A stretch of 22,860 nucleotides of DNA from UBA1672 sp964352375 (GTDB taxonomy: Bacteria; Pseudomonadota; Alphaproteobacteria; Micavibrionales; Micavibrionaceae): positions 1 through 22,860 of the forward strand of contig CAYGSA010000024.1 in assembly GCA_964352375.1 (NCBI GenBank), read 5' to 3'. The notes beneath the pieces are model-generated. The model had not been told where the DNA came from. It did not search any database and saw nothing but the letters and a program-made list of their open reading frames with translations. Below, piece after piece: positions 1 to 6,957 of the stretch. Position numbers and translations under genes: made by a program. How positions within the stretch are numbered: position 1 is the stretch's first letter; every line of letters starts with the position of its first letter.

Positions 1-813
1 TATGACTGCGGACCTGTCTGCCACGAGGTCGGCGTTTATTCTGCTCTCATTTTGAGTGTCGATTTTAGCTTTAATTTTGAGCAGGTTCTTACCAAGTGCA
101 GAAAGAACAATATTGCCTGATATTTTTTTCTCGCCTTGCGTTAGAGTGAAGGTTTCAAGTTTGAAATAATTATCTTCATGGCTTACGAACTGTGTATCGA
201 ACTTAATATCCGCTATTTCAACCGTCACGGGGAATTCGCCTGAGAGAGCGAAGCTGTATTTGCCTTTTGATCCAAAGACCTTCATGCCAGCACTGAAATT
301 CCACTGGTGCACACCGATCTTGCCATTTCCACGCAAATTTGCTGTTCCTGTTTCAAGGTCGTGGTCGATGAATATTTTTTCAATCGTGACTTCATTGGGA
401 ATGAATGCACCTTTAATCGCGTAGACGTCTTCGAGATAAAACCCTTTGATTTGAGGCTTACGTGTGGCAACTTGCCAAAATCCCATATACGCTTGTAGCT
501 TTCCAATACTCATGATTTTTGCGCCATTCTCAGGTTTTGAGATGACATGAAGGCCTTCAACATCGAGGCCGACACGGGGGAAGAAGCTCATGTTATTAAG
601 CGTATCGAGCGACACGGGGCGACCACCAAAGAGTTCGCTGGTAAATTGGATCACACCTTGTTTGAGCGTTTCATTTTTTCCGCCCATATTAGCCAAGACA
701 GTAATCATGACCAAAGCGAACGCCGCGATGACGAAGCCAATTTTAAGAATACGCCCAAACCAGTTTACCTTTTTTTTATCTTGGCCGTCTAAGAGATAGG
801 AGTTGTCAGTCAT
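1..813 (-). CDS. AsmA-like membrane-anchored protein, partial (C-terminus beyond left edge)
   Basis: I translated an open frame of 271 codons that starts with ATG at 813 and is still open at base 1, so the C-terminus is outside the window. The N-terminus is a short polar stretch with a KKK patch, then one membrane helix (about residues 21-42, GFVIAAFALVMITVLA). After it comes a long hydrophilic region of alternating beta-type segments (FFPRVGLDVEGLHV, then KPQIKGFYLEDVYAI). This layout, one N-terminal anchor plus a periplasmic beta-rich region, resembles AsmA-family proteins, which act in the envelope and in lipid transport. The family call is inferred from layout and not from a decisive motif. 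The start lies 2 nt after the rluC stop, so it is probably the third gene of the crcB-rluC operon. Confidence 0.6.
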   Translation of the reverse strand, partial: MTDNSYLLDGQDKKKVNWFGRILKIGFVIAAFALVMITVLANMGGKNETLKQGVIQFTSELFGGRPVSLDTLNNMSFFPRVGLDVEGLHVISKPENGAKIMSIGKLQAYMGFWQVATRKPQIKGFYLEDVYAIKGAFIPNEVTIEKIFIDHDLETGTANLRGNGKIGVHQWNFSAGMKVFGSKGKYSFALSGEFPVTVEIADIKFDTQFVSHEDNYFKLETFTLTQGEKKISGNIVLSALGKNLLKIKAKIDTQNESRINADLVADRSAVI

Positions 814-815
814 GT

Positions 816-1817
816 TTATTCAATATCCTCAAATGGGTCGATTTTGAGTTTATGATTAAAGCCGAGGCTTTTCCAGCTTTTAATCAGATCAGCCGCAAGA
901 GGGGCGCGGATATCTAATGTTTTACCCTCTTCGATAGGATGGTCGAGGATGAGGCGATGAGCATGGAGGTGCAGGCGGTTGGCCAGATCCATATCTTTAA
1001 GGTCAGCATCGAGCAATTTAGAGTCCTCGTCTTTGACAGCGCGGTATTTACGATCACCCAGAACGGCGCTGCCCATTGCTTGCGCGGCGTGGACGCGGAT
1101 TTGGTGTGTGCGGCCTGTACGCGGCCAGAAAGCAACGAACGCGGCGGCGCGCCCTGCGCTCTCGATGACGCTATATTCGGTGGCGGCGTATTTGCCCTCC
1201 TCCTCGTCGATGATCATTGTTTCGAATGTGCCGCCAGATTTTATTAAGGCGGCTTTGATTGTGCCTTCTAAGACTTCGGGCGTCGGAGAGACGATTGCCC
1301 AATATATTTTTCGCACTTTGCCTTGTTGGAACGCAAAACCCAATTCACGCGCGGCCTTGGCAGAGCGTGCGAGGAGCATAATTCCGCTTGTGTCTTTATC
1401 AAGTCGGTGGACGAGACGCGGGACGACGTCATCTTCGGTTTTGAGTAATTGTAAAAGCCCGTCAATGTGGCGCTTTGTGTTTGTGCCGCCTTGTACAGCG
1501 ATGCCTGCGGGCTTGTTGAGCGCGATGACGTGCTCGTCTTCGTAGATGATCATAGAGCGCAGGAATTCTTCATCTTCCGGCGTGATGGTCATGACGTGCT
1601 TTTCGGTGTATGGCGGGTTTACGTCAAAGCTTGGAATTTTTATTTCTCCACCTGCCGCAATTTTTGTATCAGGCTTTACACGTTTTCCGTCAATGCGGAT
1701 TGCGCCTTTTCGCATAAGCTTTTGCGCCAAAACATAGGGCATTTCCGGGACGTTCTTTTTGATCCAGCGGTCAAGACGCTGCCCGTCATCGTCTTGTTTT
1801 ATAGTGATAAATTTCAT
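816..1817 (-). CDS. rluC: RluC/RluD-family 23S rRNA pseudouridine synthase
   Basis: This 333-residue enzyme isomerises uridine to pseudouridine in 23S rRNA. An N-terminal S4-type RNA-binding domain (about residues 13-62) precedes the catalytic domain. The signature HRLDKDTSG lies at residues 137-145, and by family knowledge the Asp of HRLD (D140) is the catalytic residue. GRTHQIRVH further on is another family motif. The frame is open upstream to 1925, but ATG 1817 is chosen because it gives a normal N-terminus and its ATG overlaps the crcB stop as ATGA, a classic coupling arrangement. The longer version would lie over the crcB coding region. Which uridines are modified (RluC versus RluD specificity) cannot be read from the sequence alone. 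The next gene begins 2 nt after the stop. Confidence 0.9.
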   Translation of the reverse strand: MKFITIKQDDDGQRLDRWIKKNVPEMPYVLAQKLMRKGAIRIDGKRVKPDTKIAAGGEIKIPSFDVNPPYTEKHVMTITPEDEEFLRSMIIYEDEHVIALNKPAGIAVQGGTNTKRHIDGLLQLLKTEDDVVPRLVHRLDKDTSGIMLLARSAKAARELGFAFQQGKVRKIYWAIVSPTPEVLEGTIKAALIKSGGTFETMIIDEEEGKYAATEYSVIESAGRAAAFVAFWPRTGRTHQIRVHAAQAMGSAVLGDRKYRAVKDEDSKLLDADLKDMDLANRLHLHAHRLILDHPIEEGKTLDIRAPLAADLIKSWKSLGFNHKLKIDPFEDIE

Positions 1818-2197
1818 GTTGTCATTCCACGCATAAGATAAAATGCTGCGCCCAGTGCGAGTACAGAACAGATTACAGAGATTAAAATATAGCCCAGCGC
1901 GTGCAGCATTTCGCCGCGCTCCCATAAGGTTATCACATCAAGTGAAAAGGTTGAAAAGGTCGTAAACGCGCCTAAGAATCCTGTAACCGTTAGCATACGC
2001 ACCTCTTGAGAGACTTGGGTCATTTGTGAAAATTTTACGATTAATATGCCCATTAAAAATGAGCCAAGGATGTTTACAATCAAAGTTCCGTAAGGGTAAC
2101 CATGACCGAATAACTGCACCGTGCCCATATTCACGCCATGACGTGCGATTGCGCCCAGCGCTCCGCCTAAACCAATCATTCCTATTGTACCAAGCAT
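1814..2197 (-). CDS. crcB: CrcB/Fluc fluoride ion channel
   Basis: This 127-residue protein has four hydrophobic segments, the usual size of a Fluc subunit. Fluc channels are dual-topology dimers in the inner membrane that let fluoride leave the cell. Family motifs are visible: GGALGAIARH at the N-terminus, the YGTLIVNILGSFLMG helix with its conserved Asn, and TGFLGAFTTFSTFSLD with the phenylalanine/threonine track. It is the first gene of a minus-strand operon; its stop overlaps the rluC start by 4 nt. A promoter candidate and two palindromes lie upstream. I looked for a fluoride riboswitch in the leader and did not recognise one. The ribosome-binding site is weak (GG about 8 nt upstream). 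Confidence 0.93.
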   Translation of the reverse strand: MLGTIGMIGLGGALGAIARHGVNMGTVQLFGHGYPYGTLIVNILGSFLMGILIVKFSQMTQVSQEVRMLTVTGFLGAFTTFSTFSLDVITLWERGEMLHALGYILISVICSVLALGAAFYLMRGMTT

Positions 2198-2225
2198 TTA
2201 TAAACCATACACTTAAAATGCGTCT

Positions 2226-2246
2226 TCACACGCTTCATGCGTGTGA
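2226..2246. repeat. Perfect 8-bp-arm hairpin in crcB leader
   Basis: Arms TCACACGC (2226-2233) and GCGTGTGA (2239-2246) are exact reverse complements around a 5-nt loop. On the minus strand this falls near the predicted transcription start of crcB. It could be an operator or a leader hairpin. No T-run follows, so it is not an obvious terminator. Confidence 0.6.
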
Positions 2247-2251
2247 TCCAT

Positions 2252-2281
2252 ATCATAATCTGAAATGGATTACACGGACAA
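2252..2281 (-). promoter_or_regulatory. Candidate sigma70 promoter of crcB-rluC operon
   Basis: Read on the minus strand, TTGTCC (2281-2276) and TATGAT (2257-2252) are separated by 18 nt. Both are close to consensus and the orientation and distance fit crcB. The -35 box sits inside the 2269-2291 palindrome, so a protein bound there could block or modulate the promoter. Confidence 0.4.
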
Positions 2282-2291
2282 GCCGTGTAAT
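2269..2291. repeat. Perfect 9-bp inverted repeat overlapping crcB -35 box
   Basis: ATTACACGG (2269-2277) and CCGTGTAAT (2283-2291) are exact reverse complements with a 5-nt centre. It sits in the divergent crcB/transporter intergenic region and shares the ACACG core with the 2226-2246 hairpin. An operator for a dimeric repressor is the natural reading. A hairpin is also possible, but no T-run follows on either strand. Confidence 0.6.
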
Positions 2292-2300
2292 GACGTATCT

Positions 2301-2323
2301 ATATTTCACCTATATATTTCACC
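2301..2323 (+). repeat. Direct repeat of ATATTTCACC before the transporter gene
   Basis: ATATTTCACC occurs at 2301-2310 and again at 2314-2323, 13 bp apart, ending just before the AAGG ribosome-binding site (2326-2329) of the downstream gene. The function is unknown; it may be coincidence in an AT-rich leader. Confidence 0.4.
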
Positions 2324-2338
2324 TTAAGGCTCTTATAC

Positions 2339-3211
2339 ATGTTCTCACGCTTTTCGACTACTCAAAAGGGTATACTCGCCGGATTTATGGGTTTTACTGG
2401 GTTTGCCCTTGCTGATGCGTGTGCGAAGTGGTTGGGGGCATATTACGAAACGTTTGATGTTTTGTTCTGGACGTACTTCATGTGTTTTGTTTTTGGGTTG
2501 TTATTTTCGCCTATTTTGGGCGGGGTTGAGAAGACTTTGAAGACGGATAAACTCCTCATCCATGTTGGGCGCGGTGTGTGCGCTTTGATGATTGGTGTTT
2601 TGATTGTGACTGCTTTGTCGAACGGATTACAGCTTGCGAGCCTTTATACGGTTTTGTTTCTCTCTCCGTTTTTAACGACTGTTGCGGCGATTCCGATTTA
2701 TAAGGAATCTGTTTCCCTTCGCAGCTGGATTATTATTGCGTGCGGGTTTTCGGGGATTTTGGTTGCGTTTCATGATGGGCTGGCGAGTGTTACGCTGGAG
2801 GTTGTTTATGCGCTGTGCGCGCTGGTTTTTATTGTGAGTTTGGGTTTGCTTGCGCGGCCTTTGGCATACGGGGAGACGCTCCTCTCGCTTTCCTTTTACC
2901 CCAGCTTGACGATTGTTCTTCTTCTAATCGTGCCTATGTTTCCAACGCTTTCGGTGCCTGCCATGGAGCACTGGCCAATCTTTATTATGAATGGGTTATT
3001 TGTAACATTCGGCCTTACGGGGATTGCCTATGGATACAAAACTGCGCCTTATGCTTTAATCGCGCCGATCCATTATGTGCAAATGGTGTTTGCGCTTATT
3101 CTGGGCTATGTCGTTTTTAGCGATGTGCCTGACTTTTGGATGATGGCGGGGGCGTGTATTATCATTGCCAGTGGGGTTATGTTGGTGTTTACCAAAGATA
3201 AAGCGCGCTGA
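2339..3211 (+). CDS. DMT-superfamily (EamA-type) membrane transporter
   Basis: This 290-residue protein consists of about ten hydrophobic helices with short loops, the size and layout of drug/metabolite transporters made of two EamA repeats. The N-terminal helix runs GILAGFMGFTGFALADACAKW, and the second repeat ends with PIHYVQMVFALILGYVVFSD, typical of EamA proteins near the last helix pair. The ATG at 2339 has AAGG about 9 nt upstream. It sits in the inner membrane; the substrate cannot be told (amino acids, S-adenosylmethionine and other metabolites are known in the family). It is transcribed alone, divergent from crcB and ending 2 nt from the convergent rarA stop, so any transcript overrun would be antisense to rarA. 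Confidence 0.85.
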   Translation: MFSRFSTTQKGILAGFMGFTGFALADACAKWLGAYYETFDVLFWTYFMCFVFGLLFSPILGGVEKTLKTDKLLIHVGRGVCALMIGVLIVTALSNGLQLASLYTVLFLSPFLTTVAAIPIYKESVSLRSWIIIACGFSGILVAFHDGLASVTLEVVYALCALVFIVSLGLLARPLAYGETLLSLSFYPSLTIVLLLIVPMFPTLSVPAMEHWPIFIMNGLFVTFGLTGIAYGYKTAPYALIAPIHYVQMVFALILGYVVFSDVPDFWMMAGACIIIASGVMLVFTKDKAR

Positions 3212-3213
3212 CT

Positions 3214-4518
3214 CTATTTTGCGTCGCGTAGTTTTTTCCAGTAGCCTAAACGTTTTTGGATATCGCGTTCGAAGCCTCTAGGGACGGGTTTGTAGAATTC
3301 TTCGCGCGGGAGGTCATCGGGGAAATAGCTTTGGCCGCTGAACCCTTCCGGGGTGTTGTGATCGTATTCGTATCCATCACTATAGCCTTCGGCTTTCATT
3401 AATTTTGTTGGTGCGTTCATGGCATGTTTGGGGGGCATGAGTGAGCCTGTTTTGCGCGCGGCGCTTTTGGCAGCATTGAGCGCCATATAGCTTGCGTTTG
3501 ATTTTGGTGCGGAGGCCAGATAGACGCAGGCTTGTGCCATGGCGAGTTCCCCTTCGGGCAATCCAAGGCGGTCATAGGCTTGCCATGCGTTCATTGCAAT
3601 CACGAGTGCCTGCGGGTCAGCCATGGAGATATCTTCGGATGCGACGCAGGCCATGCGGCGCAGAATATAGGCTGGGTCTTCGCCGCCCTCAAGCATGCGG
3701 GCCATCCAATAAAGCGCGCCATCAACGTCTGAGCCGCGCAAAGATTTGTGAAATGCGCTGATGAGGTTGAAATGTGACTCGCCTGATTTGTCGTGTGCGG
3801 GTGCGCGTTTTTGAAGCATCTGCATGAGTGCCTCGGCGGTGATGCTTTGCTCCTCTGGGGTTTGGGCGAGGATTTGTTCACACATTGTTAGCATATATCG
3901 CCCGTCGCCATCGGCCATCGTCTTGAGGAGTTCGCGGGCGTTATCATCAAGGGGGAGCGTGCGCCCTGCCCGCTGCTCTGCGCGTTTGAGGAGTTCCTCA
4001 AGCCCTTCCGATTCGAGACGTTTTAAAACAAAAACCTGCGCGCGGCTGAGCACGGCGGCGTTCAGTTCGAAGGATGGATTTTCTGTCGTTGCACCAATGA
4101 GTGTGATTGTGCCGTCTTCCATGACAGGCAGAAAGGCGTCTTGTTGTGATTTATTGAAGCGGTGAATCTCGTCGACGAAGAGGAGCGTTCCTGCGCCATT
4201 GCCGCGGCGGATTTTTGCAGCGTCGAAGACTTTGCGCAAGTCAGCCACGCCAGAGAAGATTGCGGAAATTTGTTCGAAATGCAGGTCACTGTGATCCGCT
4301 AGGATTCTTGCAATTGTGGTTTTGCCGCAGCCGGGTGGTCCCCATAATATGAGCGACGATAATGCACCTGCCTCCAGCATTTTACGCAGTGACCCGTTTT
4401 CACCGAGCAGGTGATCTTGCCCTACCACCTCATCGATGGTTTTGGGGCGCAAGAGATCCGCCATCGGGCGGTGACTCTGATTTGCGTCTGGCGCGTCGTT
4501 TGCGAATAGGTCGGCCAT
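3214..4518 (-). CDS. rarA: Replication-associated recombination protein A (AAA+ ATPase)
   Basis: This 434-residue clamp-loader-related AAA+ ATPase of the RarA/MgsA/WRNIP1 family acts at stalled replication forks. The N-terminal MADLFA is a frequent RarA start and resembles an SSB/clamp-binding tail. Walker A GPPGCGKT is at residues 60-67, Walker B LLFVDEIHRF around 112-121, and sensor 1 GATTENPSFELN follows. The C-terminal part (KSLRGSDVDGALYWMARML, EDISMADPQAL) is the RarA-specific tetramerisation region. Length and motifs are normal. It follows the gamma-glutamylcyclotransferase-like gene by 5 nt and is probably cotranscribed with it; only a weak AAGAG lies upstream of the start. Confidence 0.95.
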   Translation of the reverse strand: MADLFANDAPDANQSHRPMADLLRPKTIDEVVGQDHLLGENGSLRKMLEAGALSSLILWGPPGCGKTTIARILADHSDLHFEQISAIFSGVADLRKVFDAAKIRRGNGAGTLLFVDEIHRFNKSQQDAFLPVMEDGTITLIGATTENPSFELNAAVLSRAQVFVLKRLESEGLEELLKRAEQRAGRTLPLDDNARELLKTMADGDGRYMLTMCEQILAQTPEEQSITAEALMQMLQKRAPAHDKSGESHFNLISAFHKSLRGSDVDGALYWMARMLEGGEDPAYILRRMACVASEDISMADPQALVIAMNAWQAYDRLGLPEGELAMAQACVYLASAPKSNASYMALNAAKSAARKTGSLMPPKHAMNAPTKLMKAEGYSDGYEYDHNTPEGFSGQSYFPDDLPREEFYKPVPRGFERDIQKRLGYWKKLRDAK

Positions 4519-4523
4519 TTTGT

Positions 4524-4916
4524 TTATGCGCTCTTCTGATGTATTTCGGCGGTTGCATCAATATACGCCCATGCGCTCTGCCCTGAGTTCATTATGACTC
4601 TGACACGTTTATAGGCGTCGACTTCGTAGCGGTCTGCGTCGGCTAGTTCTTGCGGGGTGATTTTGAAGACCGTGCCTTCCACTGTATCGGATGCGCTGTT
4701 CGTTGGTGCAATGATGGGGTGATGCGCTTCGCCGCTGGTTTGCACGACGGCAGGGTCATCGATAGAAATCATGGAGAGTTCATAGCCCGGAAGTGACTCT
4801 TTTTTGCCTTCCAAAAGACGTCCGAATGTTTCGATTTGGACGGCCTGCATTTGCAAAGTTCCGTACGAGAATAAATGTTCTGTTGTTTCTTCTTGCGTTT
4901 CTGACATATTTGTCAT
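4524..4916 (-). CDS. Gamma-glutamylcyclotransferase-like (GGCT/AIG2 fold) protein
   Basis: This 130-residue protein opens with HLFSYGTLQ, the YGTL signature that forms the substrate loop of GGCT-fold proteins. It continues with GTVFKITPQELADADRYEV, the usual second half, where the Glu of DRYE is the expected catalytic acid. Family members release 5-oxoproline from gamma-glutamyl amines or peptides; the substrate here is unknown. The frame is open upstream to 5288, but that extension runs antisense through nadA. ATG 4916 is chosen because GGAG lies 9 nt upstream of it; ATG 4907 would put GGAG 18 nt away. It is the promoter-proximal gene before rarA and is divergent from nadA. Confidence 0.85.
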   Translation of the reverse strand: MTNMSETQEETTEHLFSYGTLQMQAVQIETFGRLLEGKKESLPGYELSMISIDDPAVVQTSGEAHHPIIAPTNSASDTVEGTVFKITPQELADADRYEVDAYKRVRVIMNSGQSAWAYIDATAEIHQKSA

Positions 4917-4951
4917 GGCGTGGTTCTCCGTTTTCCCTTGACCTTCGGTGT

Positions 4952-4981
4952 GTGAGTATGAAATATACACATCATATTCAC
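4952..4981. promoter_or_regulatory. Operator-like inverted repeat in nadA / cyclotransferase divergent promoter
   Basis: GTGAGTATGA (4952-4961) and TCATATTCAC (4972-4981) are inverted copies with nine of ten positions matching and a 10-bp AT-rich centre. The half-sites are 20 bp apart, two helical turns, as expected for a dimeric regulator. A weak -35-like TTGACC lies at 4938-4943, and AT-rich -10-like bases fall inside the repeat. It is well placed to control nadA, the divergent gene, or both. I do not recognise the motif as a known NAD regulator site. Confidence 0.5.
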
Positions 4982-5003
4982 TAGCTGTGAAGGGGTTATG
5001 CTT

Positions 5004-6014
5004 ATGAGCGCGCAGTTGATTGGTTACACGGACGAAGTTGCACAGGCTACGGAGGCACTTTACGCGAAGCTGGAGAGCCAGTTTGAACGTGATCATTGGG
5101 AAACAATAGCCCCTTACATATACGAGATTAACCGCCTGAAAAAAGAAAAGAACGCAGTCATTTTGGCGCATAATTATATGACGCCTGATGTGTTTTTTGG
5201 TGTTGGCGATATTGTTGGTGATTCTTTGATGCTGGCGCAGAAAGCCGCAGAGACTGAAGCCCAAATGATTGTGCAGTGCGGTGTGCATTTTATGGCGGAA
5301 ACGTCGAAGATTTTGTGCCCTGAGAAGACTATTCTGTCGCCTGATTTGAAGGCTGGCTGTTCGCTGTCGGAGGGGATTACGGCGGCAGATGTTCGCGGCC
5401 TCAAAGAGAAATATCCGGGTATTCCTGTTGTGACCTATGTGAATACGTCCGCTGATGTGAAGGCGGAAAGTGATGTTTGCTGCACATCATCGAATGCTCT
5501 GAAAATTGTGAATGCGCTTGGTGCGGAGGGGCATGACACGGTGATTATGACGCCTGATATGTATTTAGCGAAAAATGTTGCGGCAGAAACAGACGTGAAA
5601 GTCATTTTCTGGGAAGGCAGCTGTATGGTGCATGAGCGCTTTACGCCGCAAGACATTATCGATGCACGTAAAACTTATGATGACATTATCGTCCTTGCGC
5701 ATCCTGAATGCCCGCCAGAGGTTATGGCCGAGGCGGATTATGCGGGATCAACCGCGCAGATGGATAATTTCATTAAGGAAAAGCAACCAAAACGCGCGAT
5801 GCTGATGACTGAATGTTCGATGAGCGATAACATTTCTGCGGCGAATCCGAATGTTGAGATGATTGGCACGTGTCAGATGTGCCCACACATGAAGCGAATT
5901 ACTCTGCCGAAGATTTTGGCGTGTTTGCAAAACGAAGCGCCTGAAATCATCATTGACGAAGCGATTCGTGTGCGCGCGTTGAAAGCGGTTGAGCGGATGT
6001 TAGATTTGAGTTAA
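5004..6014 (+). CDS. nadA: Quinolinate synthase A
   Basis: This 336-residue 4Fe-4S enzyme condenses iminoaspartate with dihydroxyacetone phosphate to give quinolinate, the second step of de novo NAD synthesis. Visible signatures are ILAHNYMTPDV near residue 53, MAETSKILCP, SPDLKAGCSL (C119), EGSCMVHE (C207) and GTCQMCPHMK (C290, C293). By family knowledge one Cys from each of the last three segments binds the cluster. An upstream in-frame ATG exists at 4998, but GAAGGGG (4989-4995) is only 2 nt from it and 8 nt from ATG 5004, so 5004 is preferred. nadC follows after a 97-bp gap filled by a palindromic repeat. nadB, which makes iminoaspartate, is not in the window. Confidence 0.95.
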   Translation: MSAQLIGYTDEVAQATEALYAKLESQFERDHWETIAPYIYEINRLKKEKNAVILAHNYMTPDVFFGVGDIVGDSLMLAQKAAETEAQMIVQCGVHFMAETSKILCPEKTILSPDLKAGCSLSEGITAADVRGLKEKYPGIPVVTYVNTSADVKAESDVCCTSSNALKIVNALGAEGHDTVIMTPDMYLAKNVAAETDVKVIFWEGSCMVHERFTPQDIIDARKTYDDIIVLAHPECPPEVMAEADYAGSTAQMDNFIKEKQPKRAMLMTECSMSDNISAANPNVEMIGTCQMCPHMKRITLPKILACLQNEAPEIIIDEAIRVRALKAVERMLDLS

Positions 6015-6016
6015 AT

Positions 6017-6093
6017 GTCATCCTGAGCGAAGTCGAAGGATCTGAAGCAATTTAATCAAGATCCTTCCACTCCCTACGGTCGGTCAGGATGAC
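6017..6093 (-). repeat. Dispersed palindromic repeat, copy 1 (between nadA and nadC)
   Basis: The outer arms GTCATCCTGA (6017-6026) and TCAGGATGAC (6084-6093) are perfectly complementary, and so are the inner arms AAGGATCT (6036-6043) and AGATCCTT (6059-6066). The whole ~77-bp unit can fold as one long interrupted hairpin. Its reverse complement aligns along nearly its full length with 15070-15161, and its end also matches 22725-22760. It starts 3 nt after the nadA stop and ends just before the nadC ribosome-binding site. Confidence 0.85.
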
Positions 6094-6111
6094 ACCAAAG
6101 GAGAACAAACT

Positions 6112-6957
6112 ATGCAACTGCCCAATATTCTCATTGAAGATCTGGTTCGAATGTCTCTTAAGGAAGACCTTGGGCACGGCATTGACATCACGAGCGCGGC
6201 AGTTGTACCCGCAGATGCTGAAAGTGCCGTTATTTTGAATGCACGTGAGAATGGCGTTCTGGCGGGTCTTGTTTTGGGGCTGTCGTGTTTTTCGCATGTT
6301 GATCCTGAGGTACACTTTGAAGTGTTTGCGCAAGATGGCGATATTTTGGAAGCTGGACAAAATATTGCGAAAATCACAGGGCCGGCGCAGGCGATTCTGA
6401 CGGCGGAACGCAGCGCGCTGAATTTCATGACCCATATGAGCGGGATTGCGACATTAACACGGCGGTATGTGCTGGAGGTTCAGGGCACGGACGCGAAGAT
6501 TTGTGACACGCGTAAGACGCTTGCGGGTTTACGAACCATTCAAAAATATGCCGTGCGCGCAGGCGGCGGGTTTAATCATCGCCACGGCCTTGATGATGCG
6601 GTTTTGATTAAGGACAATCATATTGCGATGTGTGGTGGCGTTCGGTGCGCGCTTGATAATGCTCGCAATAATATTGGGCATATGGTTAAAGTCGAAATTG
6701 AGGTTGATACGCTCAATCAGTTGGAAGAGGTTCTTAAGCATGGCGGCGCGGATGTTGTGATGCTCGATAATTTTGCGCATGCCGATTTGCTCGCGGCTGT
6801 GAAGATGGTGGAAGGCAAAATGATTACTGAGGCCTCAGGCGGTGTGACCTTGCAGAATGTGCGCGGCATTGCCGAGACGGGCGTGGATTATATCTCCGTT
6901 GGCGCGCTGACGCACTCTGCCCCTGCACTTGATATTGGTTTGGATACGGCGGAGTGA
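6112..6957 (+). CDS. nadC: Nicotinate-nucleotide pyrophosphorylase (quinolinate phosphoribosyltransferase)
   Basis: This 281-residue enzyme converts quinolinate and PRPP to nicotinate mononucleotide, the step after NadA. Family motifs are present in order: SALNFMTHMSGIATLT, DTRKTLAGLRTIQKYAV, GGGFNHRHGLDDAVLIKDNH (substrate and PRPP pocket Arg, His and Lys), EVEVDT-like KVEIEVDTL, VMLDNF and EASGGVT. Length is typical. The start has a strong AAAGGAG (6097-6103) 8 nt upstream, directly after the palindromic repeat, so translation is independent of nadA even if transcription is shared. The stop overlaps the start of the downstream kinase gene as GTGA. Confidence 0.95.
   Translation: MQLPNILIEDLVRMSLKEDLGHGIDITSAAVVPADAESAVILNARENGVLAGLVLGLSCFSHVDPEVHFEVFAQDGDILEAGQNIAKITGPAQAILTAERSALNFMTHMSGIATLTRRYVLEVQGTDAKICDTRKTLAGLRTIQKYAVRAGGGFNHRHGLDDAVLIKDNHIAMCGGVRCALDNARNNIGHMVKVEIEVDTLNQLEEVLKHGGADVVMLDNFAHADLLAAVKMVEGKMITEASGGVTLQNVRGIAETGVDYISVGALTHSAPALDIGLDTAE

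Noticed and set aside
1818..1925. 36-residue extension of the pseudouridine synthase
   Set aside because: It lies over the crcB coding region in another frame; ATG 1817 gives an ATGA coupling and a normal start.
2198..2338. Fluoride riboswitch upstream of crcB
   Set aside because: Two hairpins are present, but I could not recognise the conserved crcB-motif segments in the leader on the minus strand; a covariance search would settle it.
3492..4289. Several long frames opposite or out of phase with rarA, and similar ones over sdhA, sdhB and asd
   Set aside because: They are shadows of clearly identified genes, low in recognisable domain content and rich in Arg, Ser and Cys as expected from antisense reading.
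4917..5288. Upstream in-frame extension of the cyclotransferase gene to 254 residues
   Set aside because: It runs antisense through the promoter and start of nadA, has no family resemblance, and ATG 4916 has a properly spaced GGAG.
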